DNA of 64,000 nucleotides from Rhodamnia argentea (lineage: Eukaryota; Streptophyta; Magnoliopsida; Myrtales; Myrtaceae): assembly GCF_020921035.1 (NCBI RefSeq), contig NC_063156.1, forward strand, positions 3,658,001 to 3,722,000, in the 5' to 3' direction. The notes beneath the pieces are model-generated. The model saw only the letters and a program-made list of their open reading frames with translations, searched no databases and was not told the DNA's origin. This document shows positions 44,400 through 56,341 of the stretch, one piece after another; position 1 is the stretch's first letter, and each line of letters opens with the position of its first letter. The translations under genes and the position numbers were made by a program.

Positions 44400-45285
44400 A
44401 TGGATGATGAAGCTTATAGTATTTATGTCTCCCTCTTAGTTTCTCAAACGTGCACGTGTTCCTGTTTCTCTTGTTTCATAGATTGTTTTTGTCTTGTCTG
44501 ATTTTTGGGTTTGATTCTAGGAATAACTACTGAGATTAGAGTGGTCTCGCATGCACACTATGTGTTCAAGATCAAGTCTTTCTCTTTGTTTTCGAAGAAC
44601 AACGTGTATGAGACGAACGAGTTTGAAGCTAGAGATCAGAAGTGGTATGTCTCTCTTTCTGTAATATAATTCCGTGAAGACTTTCATCTTCTTTTCGCCA
44701 TGAACAGAAATGACCTGTGCCACAAAGTGTGGGAGTGTGCCAAATTTTTTCTATTTCCCTTTTTTTTTCATTGTGAGTGCACTGACCTGGTTCAATAGGA
44801 CTAAATTAATACTAATACAATAAGTTTAGTACTTTTTTGGTACTTTTCCGTTACTCAGGCTTAAGAGTTAATGAAGGGTAGTATGGAGTTTTCCTTAAAA
44901 AACAAGATTTTATAATTTTTATTATCCGTTAGCGCTAAAAGTTGCTTCACAAATTCGAAGTTGGGAACTAGAGAAATTACTGGGCTCGTTAGTGTTTATA
45001 CGGGATCGGTCGCGCATGTGGATCGTTTGATAGAAAGGGAAAAAAGTGGTCCATCATATCTATTTTGCGAAATCGATTTTCTGTCACGACTTAAAAATAT
45101 TGAAGGAAATTCACAGACGAGGCATCTTGATATCCTGCCGTTAGCGACTCTAGACCGACCCTTTGAGCCGGTGCCTAGTCGACGACACCGCATTCACGGA
45201 GGAGGCTGTTGTCACCAAGGGCTGGGGAATAGGCGAATGCTTGAACTGAAAGAGAACAGCATATCATCACAGTTTGAAGTATAGC
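44400..45285 (+). pseudogene. Two-MATH-domain gene, mostly deleted (unit 1)
   Basis: Exon 1 is 44400-44418 (ATG, MDDEAY) and exon 2 is 44521-44644 (SHAHYVFKIKSFSLFSKNN, two codons shorter than usual); both look usable. Exon 3 is missing. A strongly degraded exon 4 lies at about 45,105-45,285 (recognisable CTAGTCGACGACACC and GGCGAATGCTTGAACTGAAAGAG). Nothing of MATH 2 remains before unit 2 begins. Confidence 0.75.
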
Positions 45286-46604
45286 TTTTGTTTAATAGGT
45301 GAATTAGTGCAGTATTATCCATTCATATGTAAAACAAATGAAAACAATTAGATGGATGACTTATCTTAGCATATGAATAAATGTCACTTAATATTAACCG
45401 GAGTAAAATCTTACAATAAAAGAACAAAATTGCAACTTAGTAGTAGCATACCTGTTCACATTTCATTAAGTTTTACTTGTTTATCTTGAATTATCCAAAT
45501 AGGTTCAAGTATGAGGATCGCCCTCTCTCTACAAATGGAGTCTCCTCCATTTAGTTTGACACCCATGATAGACGAAGATATATCGGAAGTAATTCTGCAA
45601 AGTAATTTCGAATTGTGCTTGAGAGGAGAAAGAATCATAGCATTTTTGTGGTTAGATATGGTAATTAGAAATTGCAATACACTTATTCAAGTTAATACTA
45701 TTGATGTACAATTTCTGATCCAGAGTTTGATTTGGGTGTTTACATACGTAAATATATGTCTACCGATATATGCCCGTGCCACGCCATAAGTATATATTTT
45801 AGCAATATAGTTAAGGGAATGTTGGCTTATGTGCTTGCAATAGAACATTTCATTTCTACGTGACCCAAGTTCATCCAATTAGTATTTACTTTATGACTTT
45901 TTCATCCGAAACTTGAATATCTCATTAAGATTTAATTTCAAAAGATAAGGGTAAAAAGAAAGCATCTTAAGTGATATATTTTATTTGATTCTACTAATTC
46001 TATACAACTATGAATGAAATAGATAATCTGATATATTTCAGTTAACAATATCTATCCTGCTAAGAGTAAAGTATAAGCATGAATAATATGATTTTTCCGA
46101 TGATATACAGTCTGTGATTTTTTTGATGATATTTTCTACAATGAAACAAAAACTATTTAGCTAAAAATGAAACCAATGATTTTGTTTATTAATATAGCAT
46201 AATTTTAAATAAAAAAAATTATTTAACCAAGAAAGAAATGGTTTATTCAATTCGACAAACATTACGAAAATCACATTATAATTTTTTTGGCGCTACGCAT
46301 TCTTTAGTATCCTTTGCTTTTATTCTACTAAGAATGAATGAAGTATACTATTTATTTAATTTGGCAAAACTTGAAGGGAGAAGTTAACTTAAATTAACAG
46401 ATTAGTGAGGAGTCCCTCAGCTTTAATTTATCTCTAAAATTTAACTCATAAAACACTTTCATGGTAAACAGAATCTCAAAGATAGCATAAAGAAATCCTA
46501 TTCTGGTTCGGGGAAGTAAGAAAGCAAATCAAACTTCCTGAATTTGAAAAGCTCGGCAAATCCCTATCCTACACCACCTTATTCCCTTGCCTCCAAACTG
46601 ATGA

Positions 46605-46624
46605 GTTTGCCCTAAGGGCATGTC
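46605..46624. promoter_or_regulatory. Conserved inverted-repeat motif, unit 2
   Basis: TGCCCTAAGGGCA at 46,608-46,620, about 115-125 bp upstream of ATG 46,735 and about 20 bp upstream of a TATATATTT stretch that could be the TATA box. Confidence 0.5.
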
Positions 46625-46734
46625 CTGTCTCTTATATATTTACCTCTTCCATTCACATTAATTCATACCATGTTCGTCAACTTCATTCGATCATCCACTA
46701 CACCAAATTGAAAAAGATATAGTCTACTGCAGAC

Positions 46735-48561
46735 ATGGATGATGAAGCTTGTGGTATTTATGTCGCCCTCATAGTTTCTCAAGCGTGCACTTGTTGTGAG
46801 ACATTCTTGTTTCACAGATTGTTTTCGTTTTGTCTGATTTTTGGGTTTGATTCTACTGAGCAGGAATAACTACGGTGATTAGAGTGGTCTCGCCGGCACA
46901 CTATGTGTTCAAGATAGAGTCTTTCTCTTTGCTGTCGAAGAACAAAGTCGATGTGTATGAGACGAACGATTTTGAAGCTGGAGATCAGAAGTGGTATATC
47001 TCTCTTTCCATAGAATAATTCCTCAGAGACTCCCATCTCGTTTTCACCATGAAAACAAATAATCTGCGCGGCAAAGTGTTGGAGTGCGCCAAATTGACTT
47101 TACTCCTGGACTGTTCGTATAGTATAAGAGTGGATTTCATGCATCGTTCTCATGTGAGGACATTGAATTTGATTCTGGTTGATCAAGCTAAAGACAGAAA
47201 ATAAAGTCAATCAAGTATCTAAAAGTTATATAATCATGGCACTGACAAAATTTTGGACTCCTCTTTCTTCTGTTCATTTGGTGTAAAGTCCGCGTATTGT
47301 GCAGGAGACTGATTCTACATCCCAAAGGAGACAAAAACAGAAACGGAGGAGATCACCTGTCTATATATCTAGCGATTTCCAACAAGTCTCCTTTGAAAGT
47401 TGGCTCCGAGATAAATGCGACAGTTAGGTTCTTTGTGTTAGACAGAATTCGCAACCGGTACTTGATGAAAGAAGGTAATTCCATCAACATCGATCCAAAA
47501 AGAAAAGGCAAAATTCAACCTTTGGTTACTCACGTGTATGTTTTGCCCTTATGATGTTAAAGGGAGACCTACAAGGTTTCACACGACCCAGTCTCAATGG
47601 GGCATTCCGAGATTTATACCATTAGCAACTTTCATTGACCCATCCAATGGATACCTCATTGACGACACCTGCGTTTTTGGAGTGGAGGTTCTTGTCATCA
47701 AGAATTCGGGCTTGGGAGAATGTTTCACACCAAAAGAGGGTACATCATATACACATAAATGGAAGATATCAAGGTTCTCGAGTTTGAAACAAGAGTCCTG
47801 CTGGTCCAAGCCATTTTTGGCTGGCAATCAGAAATGGTTGACTTGATTCTTGAGTGTTAAAATTTCCATATGAATGTTAACTTCGCTTCCAAGCATCCTC
47901 ATTGGTTAAGTTTCTTCATCTGCTCAGGAAGTTGCATCTATATCCGAGGGGAGATTTAGCAGAGAGGAACAAAAGCCTTTCAATATATCTTTGGTTGGCC
48001 GATTCAGGGAAACTCGATCTTGGGCAGAAAGTTAACGCAAGCTTCACCATTCGGTTGAGAGGCAAAGATGGCACTGTTCTTGGGGAGCGGATGAGTAAAG
48101 GTAATTCTCTCAACTGAAATTGGTGGACTAACTCAATACAATCTCCAGAAAAGCTGTTTTGTTTGGGTGGAGATACTAAATCCGATTCCTTTGAGGGTTG
48201 GCATCGTTATCCGAAATCAGGGCGATCTTTCAAGTTCCCCGTTCCACAAATTCTTCGCCAGGTACTTCCTTACATTTGTCTTAACGTGGCTATAAATGTT
48301 CTCTTTGCAGGTTCGTTTTGGTTCAGTCAATCGACCAATTCGTCAGGTTGGTCCTGTTTTGCGTCCCTGAATAGGGTGCGAGATTCTCTGCACTGCATAT
48401 CAAAGAATCGAAGGGTTAGTCATGCACCCGGTGCATTGCACCCAATGCGGCGTTGGTCGTCTTTCATGCCCTTGAAAACAGTTCGGGAATGGCTGACAGG
48501 TGATTCCTGTGTCATTGAAGCCGAAGTCACGGTGCTAGGCACAACTAGCAAGTTGCCATGA
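46735..48561 (+). CDS. Two-MATH-domain protein with a longer, chimeric last exon (gene J, 338 aa)
   Basis: Exons: 46735-46753 (19 nt), 46864-46993, 47305-47474, 47563-47836, 47928-48100 and 48311-48561; 1,017 nt with TGA. Exon 1 encodes MDDEAC plus one base. MATH 1: HYVFKIESFSLLSKNKVDVY, RLILHPKGDKNRNGGDH, SIYLAI, GYLIDDTCVFGVEVLV. MATH 2: HKWKISRFSSL, KLHLYPRGDLAERNKSLSIY, FTIRLRGKDG. The last exon is 251 nt, about 105 nt longer than in the other copies. It starts like the 52,597 exon (SFWFSQS...WSCFASLNRVRDS), then has about 60 nt resembling 3' flanking DNA of other copies (CATGCACCCGGTGCATTGCACCCAATGCGG, compare 37,835-37,865), then a second exon-6 end (SSFMPLKTVREWLTGDSCV to TTSKLP). The frame is open across the join, but part of MATH 2 is duplicated, so folding may be affected. 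Confidence 0.78.
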
Positions 48562-51024
48562 CAGCATTATATTTACTGGATGTGTTCACGCAACAAGATC
48601 TCTGTAGGCATCTCTGCCTCTGGCTAGATTTTCGTAGACATTACTTAGGCAGATTTTCGTAGACATTACTTATTTATCATGTTGATCCTCCTTATTGAAC
48701 AAGTTGCGACATTTTGCATTTTTGACAGCGTCTTCGTATGCCATAGCTGAAAGTGCAAAGTGTTAATAACTCAGATTCATTTGCATTATGAGATATCCTC
48801 AGCATATCAAACGAATACAAGGATTAATTGGGTGAAATGTTCACTTTTATACCAAATTGAATCAAGTCCGACCAAAACATACCCTTCGAGACGAGTCGAA
48901 GGGACTCGCTATTCAGGGAAACAACAATCATCCAAGAGATAAAACGGTTCACTTTTGAAAAAAAAAATTCGGATGAGACACCATTGTCAAAAGAGTTTCT
49001 CTAGACCCAACAAGCCAAAACTTTCCAAATCCTTTGGAATTAAAAGGGCATACTTCCGAATCCTTGCATGTATTCCCACTCTAAAACCCTAATATATAGC
49101 CAATCAAAATTACTGGCCAAGTTGAGAGACTCGAATTTCTTGTGATGTTAAATTAAAAGTACCCATGAATTCATTGTTTGTTGACTGGCTTCATATAATT
49201 TGGATATTTCACATTGTAATGGACTTTTGAGGTTATCATTCTCAAACATCTTTCTTTTATGACTTATTGCACAGGTTTTAAATTTGAAAAAAATCAAATA
49301 TATTTACAGTACATCCGAATATATATAGTCTATCTATTAAATTTGAAAACAAGTCAAAAAATATCTCTCATGTATAATCACAATTTGAAGTATAGCTTTT
49401 GTTTATTATGTGAATAAATGCATTATTTATCCATTCATATTAAAGTAAATGAAAACAATTAGAAGGATGACTTATCTGACTATATGAACAAATGGGTCAT
49501 TTAATATTGACTGGAATAAAATATGAGAATAAAAGAACAAAAATTGGAACTTAGTATAACATGCATGCTCGCATTTTATTGAGTTTTACTTAATTTGTTA
49601 CTTTAGGATTCACTTATTTCTAACAAAGCTTATATCATTTGAAGCAAAATTGTTTAGAGAAAACCAAATATGAAAATAATTTTTCCAATATCCACTTAAT
49701 TTGAAACAGATTGGACATTTGCTTAATCAGAATTATGAATGGAAAATCTTGAATTAGTCAATTAGGTTCAAGTGTGAGGATCTCTTTCTCTTTACAAATG
49801 GGAGACTCTTGCATTTGTTTGACACCCATGACAGACGGAGATATATGGAAAGTAGTTCTACAAAGTTTTGCTAGATTCCAAACTCGTTATGTTTGATTTG
49901 AAATTAGGTCGTCCATGCCCAAGAATTGTGCTTGAGAGGAGAAATTAAAGAATAATAGCATTTTTACGATTCGTTGTTATAGTCAGAAATTGAAATACAT
50001 TTTTTTTTTGAAGTTAATACAATTTATATACATTTATGATCTAGAGTTTGATTAATGTATTTACATATGTAAAGATATGTCTATGGATATATGCTCGTGC
50101 AAAGCACTAGCCATGCACAAATATATTGTTACAAATGATGTTAGGGAATGTTGCTTATGTGCTTGCAGTATAATATTTCATTTACCTCTGTGATGGCAAG
50201 ACACACGACACATTTTTACTTCATGACCCAAGTTCATCCAATTAGTAGCAATTTATGGCTTTGTCATCCCAAACTTTTAACTCTAATAAAGTTTAAATTT
50301 CAAAAGATAAGGATAAAAAGAAAGTATCGCAATTGATATATTTTATTTGATTCTACTAAATCTATACAACTATGAAGATAAATAGGTAATCCACTATACT
50401 TCAATTAACAATATCTATATCTTGCAAAGATTTAAGTAGATTCATGAATGAAATGATTTGCTCGATGATATACATTCTATTTAATGAAACCAAAATTAGT
50501 TAACTACAAATTATACCATTGATATTGTTCATTTAGTTTAGATAACCTTTTTAAAAAATTATTTAAACAGGAATGAAATGAATGATGGATGCTATTTAGT
50601 TAATTTGGAAAAAAGCATTAAGATAATATAAGTACAGGTTATTGAAAATAACATACTACATACTGCATTCCATTTTATTTTATTTTCTACTTCTAAGATT
50701 CTCTTATCTTGAGCATATCTTAAAACAATCCAAAAACTCCAATTCGAAGAATATAAAAACTGAAAGTAATTTAATCTAAAGTGCCTTTACTTTGAAATTA
50801 ACTTAAATAGAACAGATAAGTGAGAAGTCCATTAGCTTTAATTTATCTCTAAAATTCAACTTATAAAATCCGGTATACACAATCTCAAGGAAAAACATAA
50901 GGAAATCCTATTCTGGTTGGGGAAATAACAAAGCCAATCGAATTTCCTAAATTTGAAAAGAAAATAGTGAAACAAGGCCAATCCCTATCCTGCACCACCC
51001 TATTCTCTTGCCTCCTAACTGAGG

Positions 51025-51045
51025 AGTTTGCCCTAAGGGCATGTC
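51025..51045. promoter_or_regulatory. Conserved inverted-repeat motif, unit 3
   Basis: TGCCCTAAGGGCA at 51,029-51,041, about 105-115 bp upstream of ATG 51,143; followed within 20 bp by TGATATATTC, a possible TATA box. Confidence 0.5.
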
Positions 51046-51142
51046 TTGTCTCTGATATATTCACATTCGTTCATACCTCGTTCGTCAACTACACTCGGCC
51101 ATCCTATATACCAAGTTGAAAGAGAAATAGTCTACTGTAAAT

Positions 51143-52742
51143 ATGGATGATGAAGCTTACGGTATTTATGTCGCCCTCTTAGTATCTCAAACGTGCACTT
51201 GCTCTGGTTTCTCTTGTTTCACATATTGTTTTTGTTTTGTCTGATTTTTGGGTTTGATCCTACTAAGCAGGAATAACTATGGAGATTAGAGAGGTCTCGC
51301 CGGCTCACTATGTGTTCAAGATCGAATCTTTCTCTTCATTGTCAAAGAACAACATCGACATGTATGAGACGAACAACTTTGAAGCTGGAGATCAGAAGTG
51401 GTGTGTCTCTCTTTCTATAAAACAATTATGTAGAGACTACCGTGGTCTTTTCACTATGAAAACAAATAATCTGTGCTGCAAAGTGTTGGAGTGCGCCAAA
51501 TTGACTTTCTTCGTGGACTGTTCATATAGTATAACAATGAATTTCATGTATATCAAGCTATGGATACAATCATGTAGAACTATACGATCATTGTACTCAC
51601 ACATTTTTGTGCAGGAGATTGATTCTGTATCCCAAAGGAGACAAAAGCAGAAACGGAGGAGATCACCTATCTATATATCTGGCGATTCCCAAGACGTCTC
51701 CTTTGACAATTGGCTCCGAGATAAATGCCACTGTTAGATTCTTTGTATTGGACAGAATTCGCGACCAGTACTTGATGAAACAAGGTAATTTCCATCCACA
51801 TCGATCCAAAGAGAAAAGGCAAAATTCAGCCTTTGGTTACTTATGTATAAGTTTCTCCATTATGGTGTTAAAGGGAGAGATACGAGGTTTAGCGCGATGC
51901 AGTCTCAATGGGGCATTCCCAGATTTATGCCACTAGCGGCTTTCACCGACCCGTCCAATGGATACCTCCTTGACGACACCTGCATTTTCGGAGTGGAGGT
52001 CTTCGTCATCAAGAATTCGGGGTTGGGCGAATGTTTCACACCAAAAGAGGCTACATCATATACACATGAATGGAAGATATCAAAGTTCTCGACTTTGGAG
52101 GAAGAGCACTGCCGGTCCGAGCCGTTTTTTGCTGGCAGTGAGAAATGGTTGACTTGATTCTTGAGAGTTAAAATTTCCATATGAATGTTAACTTCGTTTC
52201 CAAGCATCCTCATTGGTTAAGTTGCTTCATCTGTTCAGGAAGTTGCATCTATATCCGAGGGGAGCTTCAGCAGCGAGGAACGAAAGCCTTTCAATATTTC
52301 TTTGTTTGGCCGATTCAGGGAAACTCGATCTTGGGCAGAAAGTTAACGCAAGCTTCACCATTCAGTTGAGAGGCGAAGACGGCACTGTTTATCGGGAGCG
52401 CACGTCAAGTAATTCTCTCTCAACTAAAATTGGTTGACTAACTCAAGAGCACAATCTCTAGAGAAGCTGTTTGTTTGGGTTGGAGATACTAAAGATCCGA
52501 AATCAGGGCGATCTTTCAAGTTCCTGATTCCACGAATTCTTCGCCTGGTATTTCCATACATTTGTCTTAACGTGGCTATCAATGTCCGCTTTGCAGGTCC
52601 GCTATGGTTCAGTCGATCGAGCCCTGGGTGGGGTTGGTCTTCTTTTGCCTCGCTGAAGAGGGTCCAAGAATACCTCGTGGATGATCTCTGCGTCATTGAG
52701 GCCAAAGTCGCCTTCCTTGGCACAGCTAGACGACTGCCCTGA
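51143..52742 (+). CDS. Two-MATH-domain protein, intact (gene K, 302 aa)
   Basis: Exons: 51143-51161 (19 nt), 51271-51400, 51615-51784, 51874-52147, 52239-52408 and 52597-52742; 909 nt with TGA. Exon 1 encodes MDDEAY plus one base. MATH 1 (about residues 19-155): HYVFKIESFSSLSKNNIDMY, RLILYPKGDKSRNGGDH, SIYLAIPKTSP, FFVLDRIRDQYL, GYLLDDTCIFGVEVF. MATH 2 (about 172-298): HEWKISKFSTL, KLHLYPRGASAARNESLSIF, FTIQLRGEDG, then GWSSFASLKRVQEYLVDD and IEAKVAFLG. The exon-5 donor is CAA|GTAATT, two bases shorter than in unit 2 but still in phase. The gene is the downstream end of the array. The protein is probably soluble, with no signal peptide or membrane segment. Confidence 0.87.
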
Positions 52743-54037
52743 TAATTGGGTTGGCGCTCATGATAAGGCAATTCCTACCTCTGTTTCCGCCGCCTACTGC
52801 TAGCAGTTTCAAGCCAGTAAAACTTGTCGAACTGCCCTTTCGCTACTAGTTGAGTCGATGTTATCCTCTCTTTTAATTCACGATTTCCACTAGCATAGAC
52901 GAACTGTCGATCCTATACTCTCCTCCTTGCTTGCGGTCACAAATTTAGTGGCTGATTCCGACTTTAGAAAGATTTCCTGTGAAGCAACTCCCAATTGCAG
53001 CTCCCTTTCGAGGCGTTCTTTTGCTGTCACATGCTTCGCACAATTATCTCGGGCCGCATCAAGGTTAACCAATTTCAAAAGGGTCGCTGGCCGGCACTGT
53101 GGGTCACACATCTTCAGGAGTTCATGATATGTTACCGCTTAAGAGCTAATAAAGAGTAAAGTGGCGTTCATGATCCGTTTCACTAATTAAAAGTTGGGGA
53201 ATTGGGGAAATCAAATGGGCCCATGGGATCATACCAACATAAGCAATTTCGATATTTTCATTTGGTAGATTAAGCTTCTAAGCAAAAACTTAATGTGATA
53301 GGTTTCCCTTGATAGTGTTACGCATGATTCACATGTTAAAATACTTTGACATTGACTACTTTGTTTTGACTTTTTTTTTCTAATTATTACCTTACGTCTC
53401 ACACGCTAATTTTCACAATCTAATTATAAGTTCCGGCCATAACAAATAACAAAGTGGTAACCCATTTAATCTTGTCTATTACCTTAGAAGGACTTTTCAA
53501 TGGTCTCAAACATGGTATTTATCCTATTTTCAATCGTCAAGTGAGTCTAATCTAAACTTTCCATTGAATTGACAAAAGTTCGAGATACGATTAAATTTAC
53601 AGCACCATAGTCCTATTGAAAAATATAAAAAAAATGTTTTTTTTTGTAAAGTAAAATTTTTTATTTCTCTCTGTTATTTCAAAAAAGAATATGTGATACA
53701 AGAAGTCAACCTGTGTATCAATGTTACCAAGAATTAATTGAAAAATCTCCCAAAATTTATTCTTTTCCTTAATAGAGATCCGGCCACCATAATCTCATGA
53801 TTTGTCTCAAATAAAAATCTATGGCCGAGCAAGGGATTAGATTATTACTTGACTTCAATCTAATTGGGCCCTTCGAGGTGTTTAAGGCAAATACGACCTT
53901 CGCATGAAAGACTACCAAAGGACTTGTCCTCTAGAAAATATCTTCTTTATCTGTGTATTATCCACTTGATCCGACACAAACACGATGGACAGTCGCCGTG
54001 TTCTGCACTGATCTGTATTCTTGCTTTGCCCAGTTCC
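52743..54037. other. 3' flank of gene K and intergenic
   Basis: 52,820-52,960 resembles 38,510-38,650 from another MATH 3' flank. Beyond that the sequence is AT-rich, with one TTATTTGAGA-type phrase near 53,795. No gene seen. The promoter of the G6PDH gene presumably lies at its right end. Confidence 0.5.
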
Positions 54038-56309
54038 ATGGCCGGACACATGAGTCCCTGTTCTTCTTCTTCTTCTTCTTCTTCTTCCGCAATGACCTTC
54101 TCCCACGCTACTTCATCCGAATTCCACAAGAGTCTGGATAAGTTTCTTGTTTTCCCGAGAAAAACGCCGGAGTCTTCATGGGTTTCGCGGATTCGATCAA
54201 GAAATCGCTCGAGAAAGAGTTTCCAGCTCAAATCCTCCAATGAGCATCCGGTGAGCTCTGTTTCTTTGCACGACGGTGAGTGCTTGAATCCTCTCAAGGC
54301 TGAACATTTTCAGCGATTTGTCGAGTAAAGTTGCAATCTTTGTGGTGTTTTGGAGTATGGTTATGCAGGAAGCTCTCTTGCCAAAGAACATTCCATGCCT
54401 AGTGTGAAGGAAAGTTTGTCTCCTGTTAATTCAGAATCAGAGAAGTTTGAATCAACTTATAGCATCACCGTCGTTGGAGCTTCTGGGGACCTTGCGAAAA
54501 AGAAGATTTTTCCGGCCATCTTCGCACTCTTCTATGAAGATTGTCTACCTAAGGTCTTGATCTTACATCCTCGAATAGTTCTAGTGCAAGGTTGATTCAT
54601 GCAGTTTTCTCAGGTATGTAGCAATGTCCGTTGTAAAAATGGTACTGGGTTACTGCAGAATTTTACGGTGTTCGGTTACGCCCGGACTAAAATGACGGAC
54701 GAGGACTTGAGGACGATGATTAGCAAAACGCTGACTTGTAGAATTGATAAGAGGTACTTTCTGTGTTGCTATTTTCGTGGAATGCTGGATCCATTTACTT
54801 TTTTCTTGGTTCTTCCTTTATCTATTTCCGGGTGGATTTTTTTTAGGGAAAACTGTGAAGATAAAATGACTCAGTTCCTAAAGAGATGCTTCTACCATTC
54901 TGGTCAGTATAATTCGGAGGAGAACTTCAGAGAATTGGACATTAAGCTAAAAGAGAAGGAGGTGATGGTTCCCTGTTCTGGTCTAAATGTTGTGGATTCT
55001 AATTGTGGTACTTCATTTCCAGTTCCGATTAGCCGATTTGTAGGGGTTGCTAATTTTCTTAAGTCAAGGTTGCAACTTTGCGTTTTATGCAGAACAAACG
55101 CATGTACGGCATATTAATTTGAGGAGACAGTGATTTGTAGCTGGCAAGTGAATTTAATGATGTTGCTTTCCTTATTATTAGTATGTCTCAAATTGCTCCT
55201 TCAGGCTGGAAAATTGGCCAATAGGTTATTTTACCTATCAATACCTCCAAATATATTCGTGGATGTGGTGAGATGTGCTAGCATTACTGCTTCTTCGACA
55301 AGTGGATGGACCAGGGTCATTGTTGAAAAGCCATTTGGTCGTGATTCAGAATCATCTGGTGAGCTGACTAGATGTTTGAAGCAATACCTGAGTGAGGATC
55401 AAATATTTAGGTACCTTCTATCTATGGGGTTGCTTTGTCTATTTTCGAGCAAGAACTTGGTTGTGACCAGAAACTTGATCTCGTGATTATATAGGATTGA
55501 TCATTACCTAGGGAAGGAACTTGTTGAAAATCTGTCAGTTCTCCGATTTTCCAATCTGGTTTTCGAGCCATTATGGTCTCGAAACTACATTCGCAGTGTG
55601 CAGCTGATATTTTCTGAAGATTTTGGTACGGAAGGCCGTGGAGGGTGAGTTCCATAGATCCACTGCTGGTACTCTTGTTTCTGGAATGTCCTCTCAAAAT
55701 AAGAAGTTGCTGATTCTATAACTCTCTTCTTGTCATCAGTTATTTCGACCATTATGGTATAATACGAGATATAATGCAAAATCATCTGCTGCAAATATTG
55801 GCGCTCTTTGCAATGGAGACACCTGTCAGCTTAGATGCTGAAGACATTAGGAATGAGAAGGTGCTGAGAGAGCTACTACGTTATAACCTGTTTTAGTTGT
55901 TTGCTGATGTTGCTTGTTTCATATTACCTTTCCAGAGGTGCATTTCTATCTTACGCGAGCCATGAGCAAACAGGGTCTGCCCTCTCTCATTTGGGGATGT
56001 AGGCTTCCATTGCAAGACTGCAATTGTAAAAAGTATATTTTAACAGAGTGGTTCTGGTTCTTGAATAGGTGAAAGTGTTAAGGTCAATGAGACCACTACA
56101 ACTGGAAGATGTAATTGTGGGCCAATACAAGGGCCACAGTAAGGGTGGTAAATCTGTTCCTGGGTATACGGATGACCCGACTGTACCGAAGGATAGTCTC
56201 ACACCGACATTTGCTGCTGCAGCTCTTTTTGTAAACAATGCCAGATGGGATGGAGTTCCATTCCTTTTGAAAGCTGGCAAGGCTCTCCACACTAAGAGGT
56301 AATCATAAC

Positions 56310-56341
<32 letters not shown>

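Larger units (their letters stand above)
43270..45285. repeat. Tandem unit 1: R1 repeat, AT-rich spacer, broken MATH gene
   Basis: Starts with R1 copy (b) at 43,270-43,800 (CTCTATAAATTGGAGGCTCC near 43,393). It continues through an AT-rich spacer and a conserved proximal promoter (44,160-44,400) to the MATH pseudogene at 44,400. The order and sequence are shared with units 2 (45,290-49,370) and 3 (49,370-52,745). Confidence 0.8.
45290..49370. repeat. Tandem unit 2
   Basis: 45,290-46,990 is colinear with 49,375-51,400: the phrase TATAGCTTTTGTTTA.TA.GTGAAT at the start, then R1 copy (c) at 45,486-45,850 (CTCTCTACAAATGGAGTCTCC), the AT-rich spacer, the proximal promoter and the MATH gene at 46,735. 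48,562-49,370 is 3' flank of the type also found at 4,780-5,300 and 37,800-38,320. A 21-bp direct repeat (GATTTTCGTAGACATTACTTA) lies at about 48,630-48,671. Confidence 0.8.
49370..52745. repeat. Tandem unit 3
   Basis: R1 copy (d) at 49,625-50,170 (CTCTTTACAAATGGGAGACTC near 49,788), the AT-rich spacer, the proximal promoter, then the MATH gene at 51,143-52,742. Colinear with unit 2. Confidence 0.8.

Noticed and set aside
53912-54297. Open frames antisense to G6PDH exon 1
   Set aside because: They mirror the serine-codon repeat (poly-Glu antisense); shadow of the real exon.
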